This document shows, in pieces, positions 6,646 through 14,824 of a stretch of DNA of 64,000 nt. Made by a program: the position numbers and the translations under genes. Positions within the stretch are counted from its first letter, which is position 1. Each line of letters begins with the position of its first letter. The notes below the pieces were generated by a model. The model was not told where the DNA came from. It saw nothing but the letters and a program-made list of their open reading frames with translations, and made no database searches. The stretch is taken from assembly GCF_001306415.1 (NCBI RefSeq), contig NZ_LDJX01000005.1, positions 1-64,000 of the forward strand. Reading direction: 5' to 3'. Source of the DNA: Croceitalea dokdonensis DOKDO 023 (GTDB lineage Bacteria > Bacteroidota > Bacteroidia > Flavobacteriales > Flavobacteriaceae).

Positions 6646-7516
6646 AGCAGGTTTTGTGAACATCATAGGAAATCCCAATGTGGGGAAATCTACCCTAATG
6701 AACGCTTTTGTGGGTGAAAAACTGTCCATTATCACCTCTAAGGCCCAAACCACAAGGCACCGGATTTTGGGTATTGTCAATGGTGATGATTTTCAGGTGA
6801 TTTTGTCCGATACCCCGGGCATCATAAAACCCGCCTATGAGATGCAAAATGCCATGATGGATTTTGTGAAGACCGCTTTTGAGGATGCGGATGTACTCCT
6901 TTACATGGTAGAAATTGGAGAAAAGGCCTTAAAGGACGAAGCCTTTTTTGAAAAAATAAAGCATAGCAAAATGCCTGTATTGGTATTGTTGAACAAGATA
7001 GACACCTCTGCCCAAGAAGTGCTGGAAAAGCAGGTGCAGCACTGGCAGGGATTACTGCCTGCCGCGGAAATACACCCCATTTCTGCACTAAGAAATTTTA
7101 ACGTCAAAGAAGTCTTTGCCCGGATTTTGGAATTATTGCCAGAAGCGCCTCCCTATTACCCAAAAGACCAGTTAACGGATAAGCCAGAACGTTTTTTTGT
7201 GAATGAGACCATAAGGGAGAAAATCTTGCTGAACTATAAAAAAGAGATTCCATATGCCGTAGAAGTGGAAACGGAAGAGTTTTTTGAAGATGACACCATG
7301 ATAAGGATACGATCCGTGATCATGGTAGAGCGGGATACCCAAAAGGGCATTGTTATAGGCCATAAAGGTGCCGCTTTAAAAAGGGTGGGGGTGGCCGCCA
7401 GAAAAGACCTGGAAAAGTTTTTTGACAAACAGGTACATATAGAGCTCTTTGTAAAAGTGAACAAGAACTGGCGCAGCAATACCAACCAGTTAAAACGTTT
7501 TGGGTACAACCAATGA
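6632..7516 (+). CDS. era: GTPase Era
   Basis: A 294-residue Ras-like GTPase with a C-terminal KH domain that binds the 3' end of 16S rRNA and assists 30S subunit maturation. Visible motifs: G1 GNPNVGKST (residues 12-20), G2 region TTRHR, G3 DTPGI, G4 NKID and a SAL G5 motif, then the KH GxxG loop IGHKGAALKRVG near residue 245. Length is typical. It overlaps the symporter gene by 14 bp and ends directly against a convergent hypothetical gene. Confidence 0.97.
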   Translation: MQKHRAGFVNIIGNPNVGKSTLMNAFVGEKLSIITSKAQTTRHRILGIVNGDDFQVILSDTPGIIKPAYEMQNAMMDFVKTAFEDADVLLYMVEIGEKALKDEAFFEKIKHSKMPVLVLLNKIDTSAQEVLEKQVQHWQGLLPAAEIHPISALRNFNVKEVFARILELLPEAPPYYPKDQLTDKPERFFVNETIREKILLNYKKEIPYAVEVETEEFFEDDTMIRIRSVIMVERDTQKGIVIGHKGAALKRVGVAARKDLEKFFDKQVHIELFVKVNKNWRSNTNQLKRFGYNQ

Positions 7517-8029
7517 TCAGGTGCCATACTTTTGCTGTATGGCAATAAACAGCTCATCTGCGTATTTTCTAAGCTGTTGCATTTGGGGCTTTCCTTTGGA
7601 TTTCCCAAGCCTGCCAAAGGCATAAAGTGCAAACCAGACCATCACCAAGAATCCCATGCCCAACAGCCAAGGGGTAACCTCATGCCCCAAGGAGTGCTTG
7701 GAGTAGGCAAAGACTCCCAAGATCAGGAACAATGTGGCCACCCCAAAATGAAGGAACATAAAAAAGGTCCATAATGCAGGGTTGGGTCCAAATACCCCGT
7801 GTATGGTGCTTTTTCCCTCGCTAAAAGAACTGATCTCCAAATGCAGTTGGGGAGACCAAAAGGTAGTCTCGGCCTTGTTGAACCTTATGTAGATATGCTC
7901 ATCAATACGTTTGAGCAAGAAGGGTGGTTTTGGGGTTACGTCAAATGCTTGTTGTATAATATCCGGGCTGTTGTAAAGACGAATTTCAAAGCGTGGCCTT
8001 AGGATGATTTCGTTGACGAGTTCGCTCAT
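7517..8029 (-). CDS. Two-helix membrane protein, unknown
   Basis: 170 residues. A soluble N-terminal half of about 85 residues with beta-rich sequence is followed by two predicted transmembrane helices (about 86-107 and 118-137) and a basic C-terminal tail. I recognise no family. Its stop codon begins at the base after the era stop on the other strand, so the two genes meet end to end with no terminator between them. It lies between era and der, but I see nothing that links it to ribosome assembly. Confidence 0.7.
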   Translation of the reverse strand: MSELVNEIILRPRFEIRLYNSPDIIQQAFDVTPKPPFLLKRIDEHIYIRFNKAETTFWSPQLHLEISSFSEGKSTIHGVFGPNPALWTFFMFLHFGVATLFLILGVFAYSKHSLGHEVTPWLLGMGFLVMVWFALYAFGRLGKSKGKPQMQQLRKYADELFIAIQQKYGT

Positions 8030-8106
8030 TATTATTTTGTTAGGCCGTAAAAAGGTAACAACTTTTTGGTCAAAATAAACCGTACTTTTGCCAAAAATCT
8101 AAGTGC

Positions 8107-9408
8107 ATGGGTGCTATTGTTGCCATTGTGGGACGGCCAAACGTGGGGAAATCCACCTTTTTTAATCGCCTTATCCAAAGAAGGGAAGCCATTGTGGATG
8201 CGGTAAGCGGTGTTACCCGGGACCGCCATTATGGGAAAAGCGATTGGAACGGAAAAGAATTTTCCTTGATAGATACCGGAGGCTATGTACTTGGCAGTGA
8301 TGATGTTTTTGAAAAGGAAATAGATAAACAGGTAGAATTGGCCATAGATGAGGCAGATGCCATCATTTTTATGGTTGATGTGGAGTCTGGCGTTACGGGA
8401 ATGGATGAAGATGTGGCCAAATTGCTTCGCCGTGTGGATAAACCGGTTTTCTTGGCCATCAATAAGGTGGATAATGCACAACGCGAAGCAGATGCCGTAG
8501 AGTTTTATGCCCTGGGATTGGGAGAATATTATACGCTGTCCAGCATCAACGGCAGTGGAACGGGTGAGCTGCTGGATGCCTTGGTAGAAGTGTTGCCAGA
8601 GGCACAGGATACGGATGATGACCTGCCGCGTTTTGCCGTTGTGGGCAGGCCCAATGCAGGAAAATCTTCTTTTATAAACGCCCTTATTGGGGAGGAGCGC
8701 TACATTGTTACGGATATTGCCGGGACCACTAGGGATAGTATAGATACCAAATACAACCGTTTTGGGTTTGAGTTTAACCTTGTGGATACCGCCGGTATAC
8801 GCCGTAAGGCCAAGGTTAAGGAAGATTTGGAGTTCTATTCCGTCATGCGATCGGTAAGGGCCATTGAGCACTGTGACGTTTGTATCTTACTGTTGGATGC
8901 CACCCGCGGGTTTGATGGCCAGGTACAGAACATCTTCTGGCTGGCGCAGCGCAACCATAAGGGCATCGTTATTTTGGTGAACAAATGGGATTTGGTGGAG
9001 AAAGAGACAAACTCCGTCCGCGACTATGAAAAGCGTATCCGTGAGGCCATGGAGCCCTTTGTGGACGTCCCCATTCTCTTTATTTCCGTATTGAACAAGC
9101 AACGCATCTTTAAGGCCATTGAAACCGCGGTTGAAGTCTGTAAGAACCGTTCCAAGAAAATTGTGACCAGAAAGCTTAACGATATTATGCTGCCCATTAT
9201 AGAAAATAGGCCACCCCCGGGATATAAGGGCAAATATGTAAAAATTAAGTTTTGTACCCAGCTGCCAACGCCCTATCCGCAGTTTGCGTTTTTCTGTAAC
9301 CTACCACAGTACGTACGCGAACCCTACAAACGCTTTTTAGAAAACCAGTTGCGTAAGGAGTTTGATTTCACTGGCGTGCCCATGACGGTTTTTATGCGTA
9401 AGAAGTAA
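8107..9408 (+). CDS. der: GTPase Der (double-era)
   Basis: A 433-residue protein with two tandem GTPase domains and a C-terminal KH-like domain; it acts in 50S subunit assembly. First domain: GRPNVGKST (residues 9-17), DTGGY and NKVD. Second domain: GRPNAGKSS at about residue 181, DTAGIRRK and NKWD. The KH-like region starts near residue 350. Length and order are standard. A TACTTTTG -7-like sequence at 8083-8090 suggests its own promoter between it and the divergent hypothetical gene. Confidence 0.97.
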   Translation: MGAIVAIVGRPNVGKSTFFNRLIQRREAIVDAVSGVTRDRHYGKSDWNGKEFSLIDTGGYVLGSDDVFEKEIDKQVELAIDEADAIIFMVDVESGVTGMDEDVAKLLRRVDKPVFLAINKVDNAQREADAVEFYALGLGEYYTLSSINGSGTGELLDALVEVLPEAQDTDDDLPRFAVVGRPNAGKSSFINALIGEERYIVTDIAGTTRDSIDTKYNRFGFEFNLVDTAGIRRKAKVKEDLEFYSVMRSVRAIEHCDVCILLLDATRGFDGQVQNIFWLAQRNHKGIVILVNKWDLVEKETNSVRDYEKRIREAMEPFVDVPILFISVLNKQRIFKAIETAVEVCKNRSKKIVTRKLNDIMLPIIENRPPPGYKGKYVKIKFCTQLPTPYPQFAFFCNLPQYVREPYKRFLENQLRKEFDFTGVPMTVFMRKK

Positions 9409-9516
9409 TACCTGTGTTAAGGAAGAACTCCTAATTTTTTGTCAAAGCTCACTAACAATGGGATTAATATTTGTCATCTTAGGTTGGTTAAGCTGTTACC
9501 ACTAATACTAGAAAAA

Positions 9517-9547
9517 TTTGCGTATTCAACAAAATGTAATAACTTTG
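9517..9547 (+). promoter_or_regulatory. Promoter of mazEF
   Basis: TTTG (9517-9520), a 19-nt spacer, then TAACTTTG (9540-9547): an exact match to the Bacteroidota housekeeping consensus. Transcription should start near 9553, which rules out the ATG at 9549 and supports the mazE start at 9567. Confidence 0.75.
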
Positions 9548-9566
9548 TATGTACATAAATAAAGCT

Positions 9567-9812
9567 ATGGAAACAGCAATAATTAAAATCGGAAATTCCA
9601 AAGGCTTGCGTTTAAGCAAAACAATATTGGAAAAGTATAATATCAAGGACAAAGTGGAAATGATTTTGGAAAAGGGACAAATAATCCTGAAACCAATCGA
9701 TAGTCCCAGAAAAAATTGGGACAAAGCATTTGAAAAAATGCGGGAAAACAATGACGACCGTTTATTGTTCAACGATGTATTCGAAGACGAGAATTTTGAG
9801 GAATGGAATTAA
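9567..9812 (+). CDS. mazE: MazE/AbrB-type antitoxin
   Basis: 81 residues from the ATG at 9567, chosen because the promoter at 9517-9547 places the transcript start after the upstream ATG at 9549. The N-terminal half is a swapped-hairpin AbrB/MazE DNA-binding fold (AIIKIGNSKGLRLSKTILEK, then KVEMILEKGQIILKP). The acidic C-terminus (NDVFEDENFEEWN) should wrap the toxin. It overlaps the toxin gene by 10 bp, giving translational coupling. Base composition is more AT-rich than der, consistent with horizontal acquisition. Confidence 0.88.
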   Translation: METAIIKIGNSKGLRLSKTILEKYNIKDKVEMILEKGQIILKPIDSPRKNWDKAFEKMRENNDDRLLFNDVFEDENFEEWN

Positions 9813-10126
9813 AACAATATTCCATTGTTCTCGTAAATCTAGACCCTACAATTGGCAGTGAAATCAAGAAAACACGTCCTTGTGTAATTTTATCGCCTAA
9901 TGAAATCAACAAGTATTTGAATACAATCGTTGTTGCACCAATGACAACGAACCTGAAAAAATACCCGACTCGAATTCAGGTGCAACATAGTGCCAAGAAA
10001 GGTATGGTTGCAATCGACCAGATTCGGACAATTGATAAATCAAGGATACTAAAAACGTTCAACCAATTAACAAAATCCGAGATTCAAAAATGTAAGGATA
10101 TTATTCATGAGACTTTCGTAGACTAA
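9803..10126 (+). CDS. mazF: MazF/PemK-type mRNA interferase toxin
   Basis: 107 residues with the PemK/MazF pattern: IVLVNLDPTIGSEIKKTRPC at residues 8-27, VVAPMTTN in the middle and MVAIDQIRTIDKSRI before the last helix. Members cleave single-stranded mRNA at short motifs. It is encoded directly after the mazE antitoxin with overlapping frames. Length is normal, so the pair is probably functional. Confidence 0.92.
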   Translation: MELKQYSIVLVNLDPTIGSEIKKTRPCVILSPNEINKYLNTIVVAPMTTNLKKYPTRIQVQHSAKKGMVAIDQIRTIDKSRILKTFNQLTKSEIQKCKDIIHETFVD

Positions 10127-11111
10127 AAACAGAAACGGCATAGCATTGCGGGAAAGCACTAATGATAACCCTTGCTATAGTTCCTTGCGGCAGAATTTCC
10201 TATCCGAATTTCTAGACTATTTGCTAAAGTAATGGTTAAGGTGGCATGATACTCGCGTACTATTCCGTAACAAAAAATATACACAAACTGGTAGTAAAAA
10301 TGTATAACAAAAAATGCGGTGAGGAATTCCCGTATTTAAAAAATTCATATCGCAAGTAGGTAATCAAATACCTCTTGGAAACCCATATATGTATTCATGT
10401 ATCAGAGTACAATTCAACCTTATGGATATGATAGCAGATACAGATTTAGAAAATTATGCTATTTCGGAATTCACATCCGTAGTATTGGCATATGGCGCAG
10501 AAAATAGCGCTGACCCGAATAAAATTTAAACTAATAGACAAATTTGTAGAACAAGTTAAAATCCAGCCGATTTTCAATGCGATTATCATTTATGCAAAAG
10601 AAAAGGCCCGTTTAAGAAAAAAGGTAAGTTTTTATTCCGTCCTAGTTTTTACCAGTTCTGTATTTTCAGCTATATCTTGGCAAATATCAAGAGGCATATC
10701 ATAATAGTGATCCGCTCTATTTTCATCCCATTTCCAAAAGATGAAGCCTCACTCAGATTACTTCGCTCACATTTTTGTATCTTCTAACAAAAACGTGACT
10801 TTGCACAAACTGCTCAGAATAATTTTCTAATGAGATTGAGGTGTTTTTCATTCTAATTGTAATGTATCCAATAACCCCAAATTTTGGTAAAGAATAAAAT
10901 GGGAAGATGTTGCGCGTTAAGTAGGCCCTACCATCCCCAAATCCTATATGCACTTTGGGGAAAAATCTAAAGGGCTTTGTATATTTATAAAGTTGCTATG
11001 TTTTTGGATTTGGTTTATTACCCAGACTTGCCTACCAGCAAGCAGGCAGAAACTAATAGTTTGCTTCTTCTAGTCTTGCGCTTAGCCGAGTCGTTTCCAA
11101 CAATTACAAAA
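10127..11111. other. Gene-poor, decayed stretch after mazEF
   Basis: About 1 kb of AT-rich DNA with no supportable gene. Short open frames at about 10424-10548 and 10492-10704 look like remnants in different frames rather than genes. A weak inverted match (GGCATAGCATTGCGGG with CCTTGCTATAG, about 10138-10178) just after mazF could be a degenerate hairpin site but is not convincing. CTTGCCTACCAGCAAGCAGGC at about 11027-11047 resembles GC-rich flavobacterial intergenic repeats. Confidence 0.5.
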
Positions 11112-11565
11112 ATGAACAATAGAAAGATTTATTTTTTAACTTTTTGGTTTTTACCAGTGGTGCAATTTTACTTTTGATTACTGCTTCCTCTTTGCTTACA
11201 ATAGCCCTAGATAACAACAAATTAATCCCTCTAAGAATTCTCATAACTTGGATTGGAATGATCTCATTACCCTTAACCGTATATTGGGTTTAAAAGCGGT
11301 AAGAAAGCCATGGAGCAAACTGAATAAAATTCTTTCTGGAATCCTGAAATTGATTATCCTGCTTGGAATTCTTTGGGTTCCGATCTCATATTTGCTTGCT
11401 GGCAATCTTTCATTTTCTTTTACCGAAAGAGAATCATTTCAGGGTGGACAACGAGCAATGCGATGGTTTTGGGGATTAAGCTACGGAATTGGTGCACTAT
11501 TGATATTGATTGTTTGTTGGATTCCATTGCTCTTCAAAAAAAAGAAAATCTTGCCAAGAATGTAG
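11112..11565 (+). pseudogene. Frameshifted multi-pass membrane protein
   Basis: Three consecutive reading frames give one plausible membrane protein: MNNRKIYFLTFWFLPVV from 11112, then after a shift near 11165 ILLLITASSLLTIALDNNKL ending in a stop at 11291-11293, then after a second shift GLKAVRKPWSKLNKILSG continuing to 11565 with two further hydrophobic segments. Together they give four hydrophobic helices and a Lys-rich end. Two frameshifts within 450 bp mark a pseudogene. A shorter protein starting TTG at 11248 remains formally possible. The family is not recognised. Confidence 0.55.
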
Positions 11566-11729
11566 CATCGGAATTAAGGCGCATTCTACTGCCTCTCGAC
11601 TGTGCTTGGGGCAAGCCAGAATACAATCAGAATTGCTATGGTCAGTGTCAAAATTAAAATCAACGCAGACAAACCCAGAGCCATACTCCAGGACGTAACC
11701 AAAGCCAAATACCTTGATATTACCACGTA

Positions 11730-14045
11730 TTAATAGGCTCTAGAGGCCTTTTGAATGCCAACTTGCCGGCTTATGGTATGCCCAGCTTCATCCACTGCCG
11801 TAAGCATATAATCACCGCTTGAAATGGGAAAAACCAATTCATGGATATCTTTGGTGCGCCCAATAAAAGCATCGTCCAAATACCAAAATACGGTGCTGTT
11901 GCCTTGTTGGTGGGCCAATTTAAAAACCACCTCATACGGTTGGTCTCCTAAGTCCTTGGGTAAAATAATATCCTCATTTTTCTTAGGGTATAGAAAAGTC
12001 ATGATGTTTCTTTCTTCTGCACTGCAACCCAATTGATAGGGAGGTGGTGAAAGATAGTCTGGGTTGGCCTCTTGATAGTAATAGGCAATTTCAGAGGGTA
12101 AGATGAACCAGTTCTTCTGTTGAATTTCTGCAAGGGGATAACAAGAAGCGTTGACCTGGAAGCTGGCCGTGGCATCCAAGGAAATAACCTTGTGGTAAGG
12201 ACAAGGCTTACTTTTGGCTCCGTTTTTGGGAACTAAAACCGCACTGCTTTTTTCACAATAAACACTGGCCAATAGACCGCTTTTGGTGCAGACGGCCAGC
12301 GAGGTAAAATCATCTAGGGGCTCTTGGAACCAGCCGCTGTAGGGCAGGTGGTTCAAGACATCAAATAACACCGGGGCCGCAGCGGTAATGCCCGTTAGCC
12401 CTGGTCTGCCTTCCCCGTCCGCATTTCCCACCCATACCCCAATGGCAAATCTTGGGGTGACTCCAATGGCCCAGGCGTCCTTAAACCCAAAACTGGTTCC
12501 TGTTTTCCAGGCCAAGGGCTGCGAATCTTCAAAGAACTGCCAGTTTTCTTCCCCTTCTGGCCGGTTTACCTCCCGCATGGCCTTGAAGGTATGGTAAATG
12601 GCACCTGCGTTCAAGTGGTTTGCTTCAAATTGGGACTCCCCAAAATCCAAGTGTTTGTTGGCCTCATAATTAGGGGATTGAAATTCCTGTGATCTATAGG
12701 TGCTGGAATTGGCGGTAAAGTGGTTTAAGGTAGATGCTAGGTTGGCATAGGTCTGCGTCATTTCCCAAAGGGAGCTTTCCGCACCGCCAAGGATCAAGGG
12801 CAAACCGTAATGGTTAGCAGGTTTCTCCAAGGAAGAAATCTTCATTTCCTTTAATCCATTGTAGAACTTTTGAAGTCCGTATTCCCGGAGCAACCTAACG
12901 GCAGGCACGTTTAAAGACCTAGATAAAGCGCGGCTGGCAGGCACGGCGCCCGCATATTTTTTATTGAAATTTTTAGGGTTGTACCCATTGATGACGGTGG
13001 GTATATCTTTGACCAGGGCATTGGGTAAAATGGTGCCGGCATCTAGCAAAGAGGCAAAAAGCAGTGGTTTTAAGATGCTTCCCGTACTCCGGTTTTTGCC
13101 AATTACGTCCACAAAATTACTGTCTTCGCTGCCAGAGGGAGAGTTGCCCACATAGGCCAGTACATTCCGTGTCTCCACATCCAACACTAAAATGGCAAGG
13201 TTGTGTATTTCATTGTTTTTAAGGCGGTGGTAGTGGTGGCTTGCCACTTGGTTACAGTGCCGTTGTAGGGTTACATCAAGGGTAGTGGTCACTGCTTTAC
13301 CGGGATGTTCCTTGCGGATGCGCTCCGTTAAATGCGGAGCGTTATTAGGTAAGGCAAGCGGTTTTTGGGGCAATGGCTCCATAAGCGCCAGTTCATACGT
13401 AGTCTGGTCTATATGGCCTTTATCCCGTAGTTTTTTTAATAGCCGATTTCTTTTTTTAAGGAGGACATTTTCATTTTTTCCGGGAAAGATCAGAGATGGT
13501 GCATTGGGCAGCACGGCCAAGGTAGCTGCCTGTCCCCAGCTTAATTCTGCTGCGGAAAGTCCAAAATAACGCCAAGAAGCTGTTTCCAAGCCCACTACGT
13601 TGCCGCCATAAGGGGTGTGTGTGGCGTAAAGGTTTAAAATATCATCTTTGGAATACCGCCATTCCAGCCGGGTGGCCATGATCAATTCCTTCACCTTTTC
13701 AAGATAGGTTCGGCTTTGCTGGCCCCGGCTTAAACGGATTACCTGCTGGGTAATGGTGCTGCCGCCCCTACGGTTGTTTTTGGTGAGGTTGTGGTGCATC
13801 GCCTTGACAATGGAAATGGGGTTAAAGCCGGGATGCGTATAAAAGTATTCGTCCTCAAAAAGTAAAACCGCTGTTTTAAACCTGTGCGGCACGGAATCCA
13901 AGGTTGGAAAACGCCATTGCCCGTCCTTGGCAATACGTGCCCCGATCAAACTACCGTTGCTCGCTTTTATCACGGTTGAGGTTGGGGCGTTAAAGAGTGT
14001 GCTTGGCAAACAAAAAAGCCAGCCCAGCAGCAATAAAACCACCAA
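11730..14045 (-). CDS. pbpC: Penicillin-binding protein 1C
   Basis: A 771-residue bifunctional peptidoglycan synthase-like protein with an N-terminal membrane anchor. The glycosyltransferase (GT51) domain shows EDEYFYTHPGFNP and RRGGSTITQQ at about residues 65-105. The transpeptidase domain shows SILK (in RSTGSILKPLL), SRSLN and KTGTS. A C-terminal BiPBP_C domain follows from about residue 680. No ATG is in frame near the start; TTG at 14045 is used here and would leave a very short cytoplasmic tail, while the frame stays open upstream (ISTLKNHKIKL) to the stop near 14098. It is third in a minus-strand operon after the alpha-2-macroglobulin and a lipoprotein, the usual pbpC context. Confidence 0.92.
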   Translation of the reverse strand: MVVLLLLGWLFCLPSTLFNAPTSTVIKASNGSLIGARIAKDGQWRFPTLDSVPHRFKTAVLLFEDEYFYTHPGFNPISIVKAMHHNLTKNNRRGGSTITQQVIRLSRGQQSRTYLEKVKELIMATRLEWRYSKDDILNLYATHTPYGGNVVGLETASWRYFGLSAAELSWGQAATLAVLPNAPSLIFPGKNENVLLKKRNRLLKKLRDKGHIDQTTYELALMEPLPQKPLALPNNAPHLTERIRKEHPGKAVTTTLDVTLQRHCNQVASHHYHRLKNNEIHNLAILVLDVETRNVLAYVGNSPSGSEDSNFVDVIGKNRSTGSILKPLLFASLLDAGTILPNALVKDIPTVINGYNPKNFNKKYAGAVPASRALSRSLNVPAVRLLREYGLQKFYNGLKEMKISSLEKPANHYGLPLILGGAESSLWEMTQTYANLASTLNHFTANSSTYRSQEFQSPNYEANKHLDFGESQFEANHLNAGAIYHTFKAMREVNRPEGEENWQFFEDSQPLAWKTGTSFGFKDAWAIGVTPRFAIGVWVGNADGEGRPGLTGITAAAPVLFDVLNHLPYSGWFQEPLDDFTSLAVCTKSGLLASVYCEKSSAVLVPKNGAKSKPCPYHKVISLDATASFQVNASCYPLAEIQQKNWFILPSEIAYYYQEANPDYLSPPPYQLGCSAEERNIMTFLYPKKNEDIILPKDLGDQPYEVVFKLAHQQGNSTVFWYLDDAFIGRTKDIHELVFPISSGDYMLTAVDEAGHTISRQVGIQKASRAY

Positions 14046-14085
14046 TACAAGTTTGATTTTGTGGTTCTTAAGGGTGCTAATGAAT

Positions 14086-14796
14086 TTAGAGCGGTTGATA
14101 AGGGAAGGACTTTAACTGAGGGTCATAAAAGTTGATGAAATAGTAATGAAAACGGTCTTTTTTGTCAAAATCCCCGTCCCTATCGGTATCTTCAATAGTC
14201 TTGTAGTACAATCTGTTTGCCGTACTTACCAATTTCCAATCCAACAGTTCATGCCCCTCAGCCGTTAGTTTGGTAAAGTTGCTGCCGTCCAGTTTACTTA
14301 GGTAGAGCGCACTTACGTCATTATTGTCAATACTGCCATCTTGGTTGGTGTCCCTATCATTAATTTCGTAGAGCAGATAGGATTTGTTCAACTGTTTGTA
14401 AATATCCCTTAAAAAAGTGAGGTATTGGATGTTCATGTCTTTTTTGGTCAAGGGGGCAATGCCATTGGAATCCAAGGTTTGAAACAAAATATTGCTCAGG
14501 TTTCCAGCAATGTAGGTGCCATCGGTACGGGCAACATTATAATTGGCCTGTTCATACCACCTAGAGGAAAAGAGTACTTTGTTGCGGCCGTCCTTGAGCA
14601 CAAAATCGCCTACTGGGTGTAAAAGGTAGTTGGTGCTGTCTATATGGATGGGAAAATCCATCATCCTAATGCTAGTGGTGTCCTTTATTGCCACGTCCAT
14701 GGTCTTTGAGCCATCCGTGCCATGCACAATTTTAGGTTTTTTCTGGTCCGTGCACGCTAGGCCCATCAACCAGAATAAGAGTAATATGCGTTTCAT
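14086..14796 (-). CDS. EF-hand-like lipoprotein, unknown
   Basis: 236 residues with a lipoprotein signal (MKRILLLFWLMGLAC, Cys at residue 15). The mature part is a beta-rich domain reminiscent of propeller-type repeats, with two calcium-loop-like motifs: DTNQDGSIDNND at about residues 150-161 and DTDRDGDFDKKD at about 206-217. The second half-matches a dockerin/EF-hand loop. The gene lies between the alpha-2-macroglobulin gene (28-bp gap) and pbpC (40-bp gap), so it is probably part of that envelope operon. Its role there is unknown. Confidence 0.75.
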   Translation of the reverse strand: MKRILLLFWLMGLACTDQKKPKIVHGTDGSKTMDVAIKDTTSIRMMDFPIHIDSTNYLLHPVGDFVLKDGRNKVLFSSRWYEQANYNVARTDGTYIAGNLSNILFQTLDSNGIAPLTKKDMNIQYLTFLRDIYKQLNKSYLLYEINDRDTNQDGSIDNNDVSALYLSKLDGSNFTKLTAEGHELLDWKLVSTANRLYYKTIEDTDRDGDFDKKDRFHYYFINFYDPQLKSFPYQPL

Positions 14797-14824
14797 GTTT
14801 TACGTTTTTAAAGAAGTGATCTTT

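Noticed and set aside
8032-8871. 279-residue open frame opposite der
   Set aside because: It is the antisense of a strongly conserved GTPase gene; composition and position mark it as a shadow.
9488-9772. 94-residue hydrophobic frame on the minus strand over mazE
   Set aside because: It is antisense to a clear antitoxin gene with a good promoter.
10138-10178. A further attC-like site after mazF
   Set aside because: Only short, gapped complementarity and no matching core on the other side of mazEF; too weak to list as a site.
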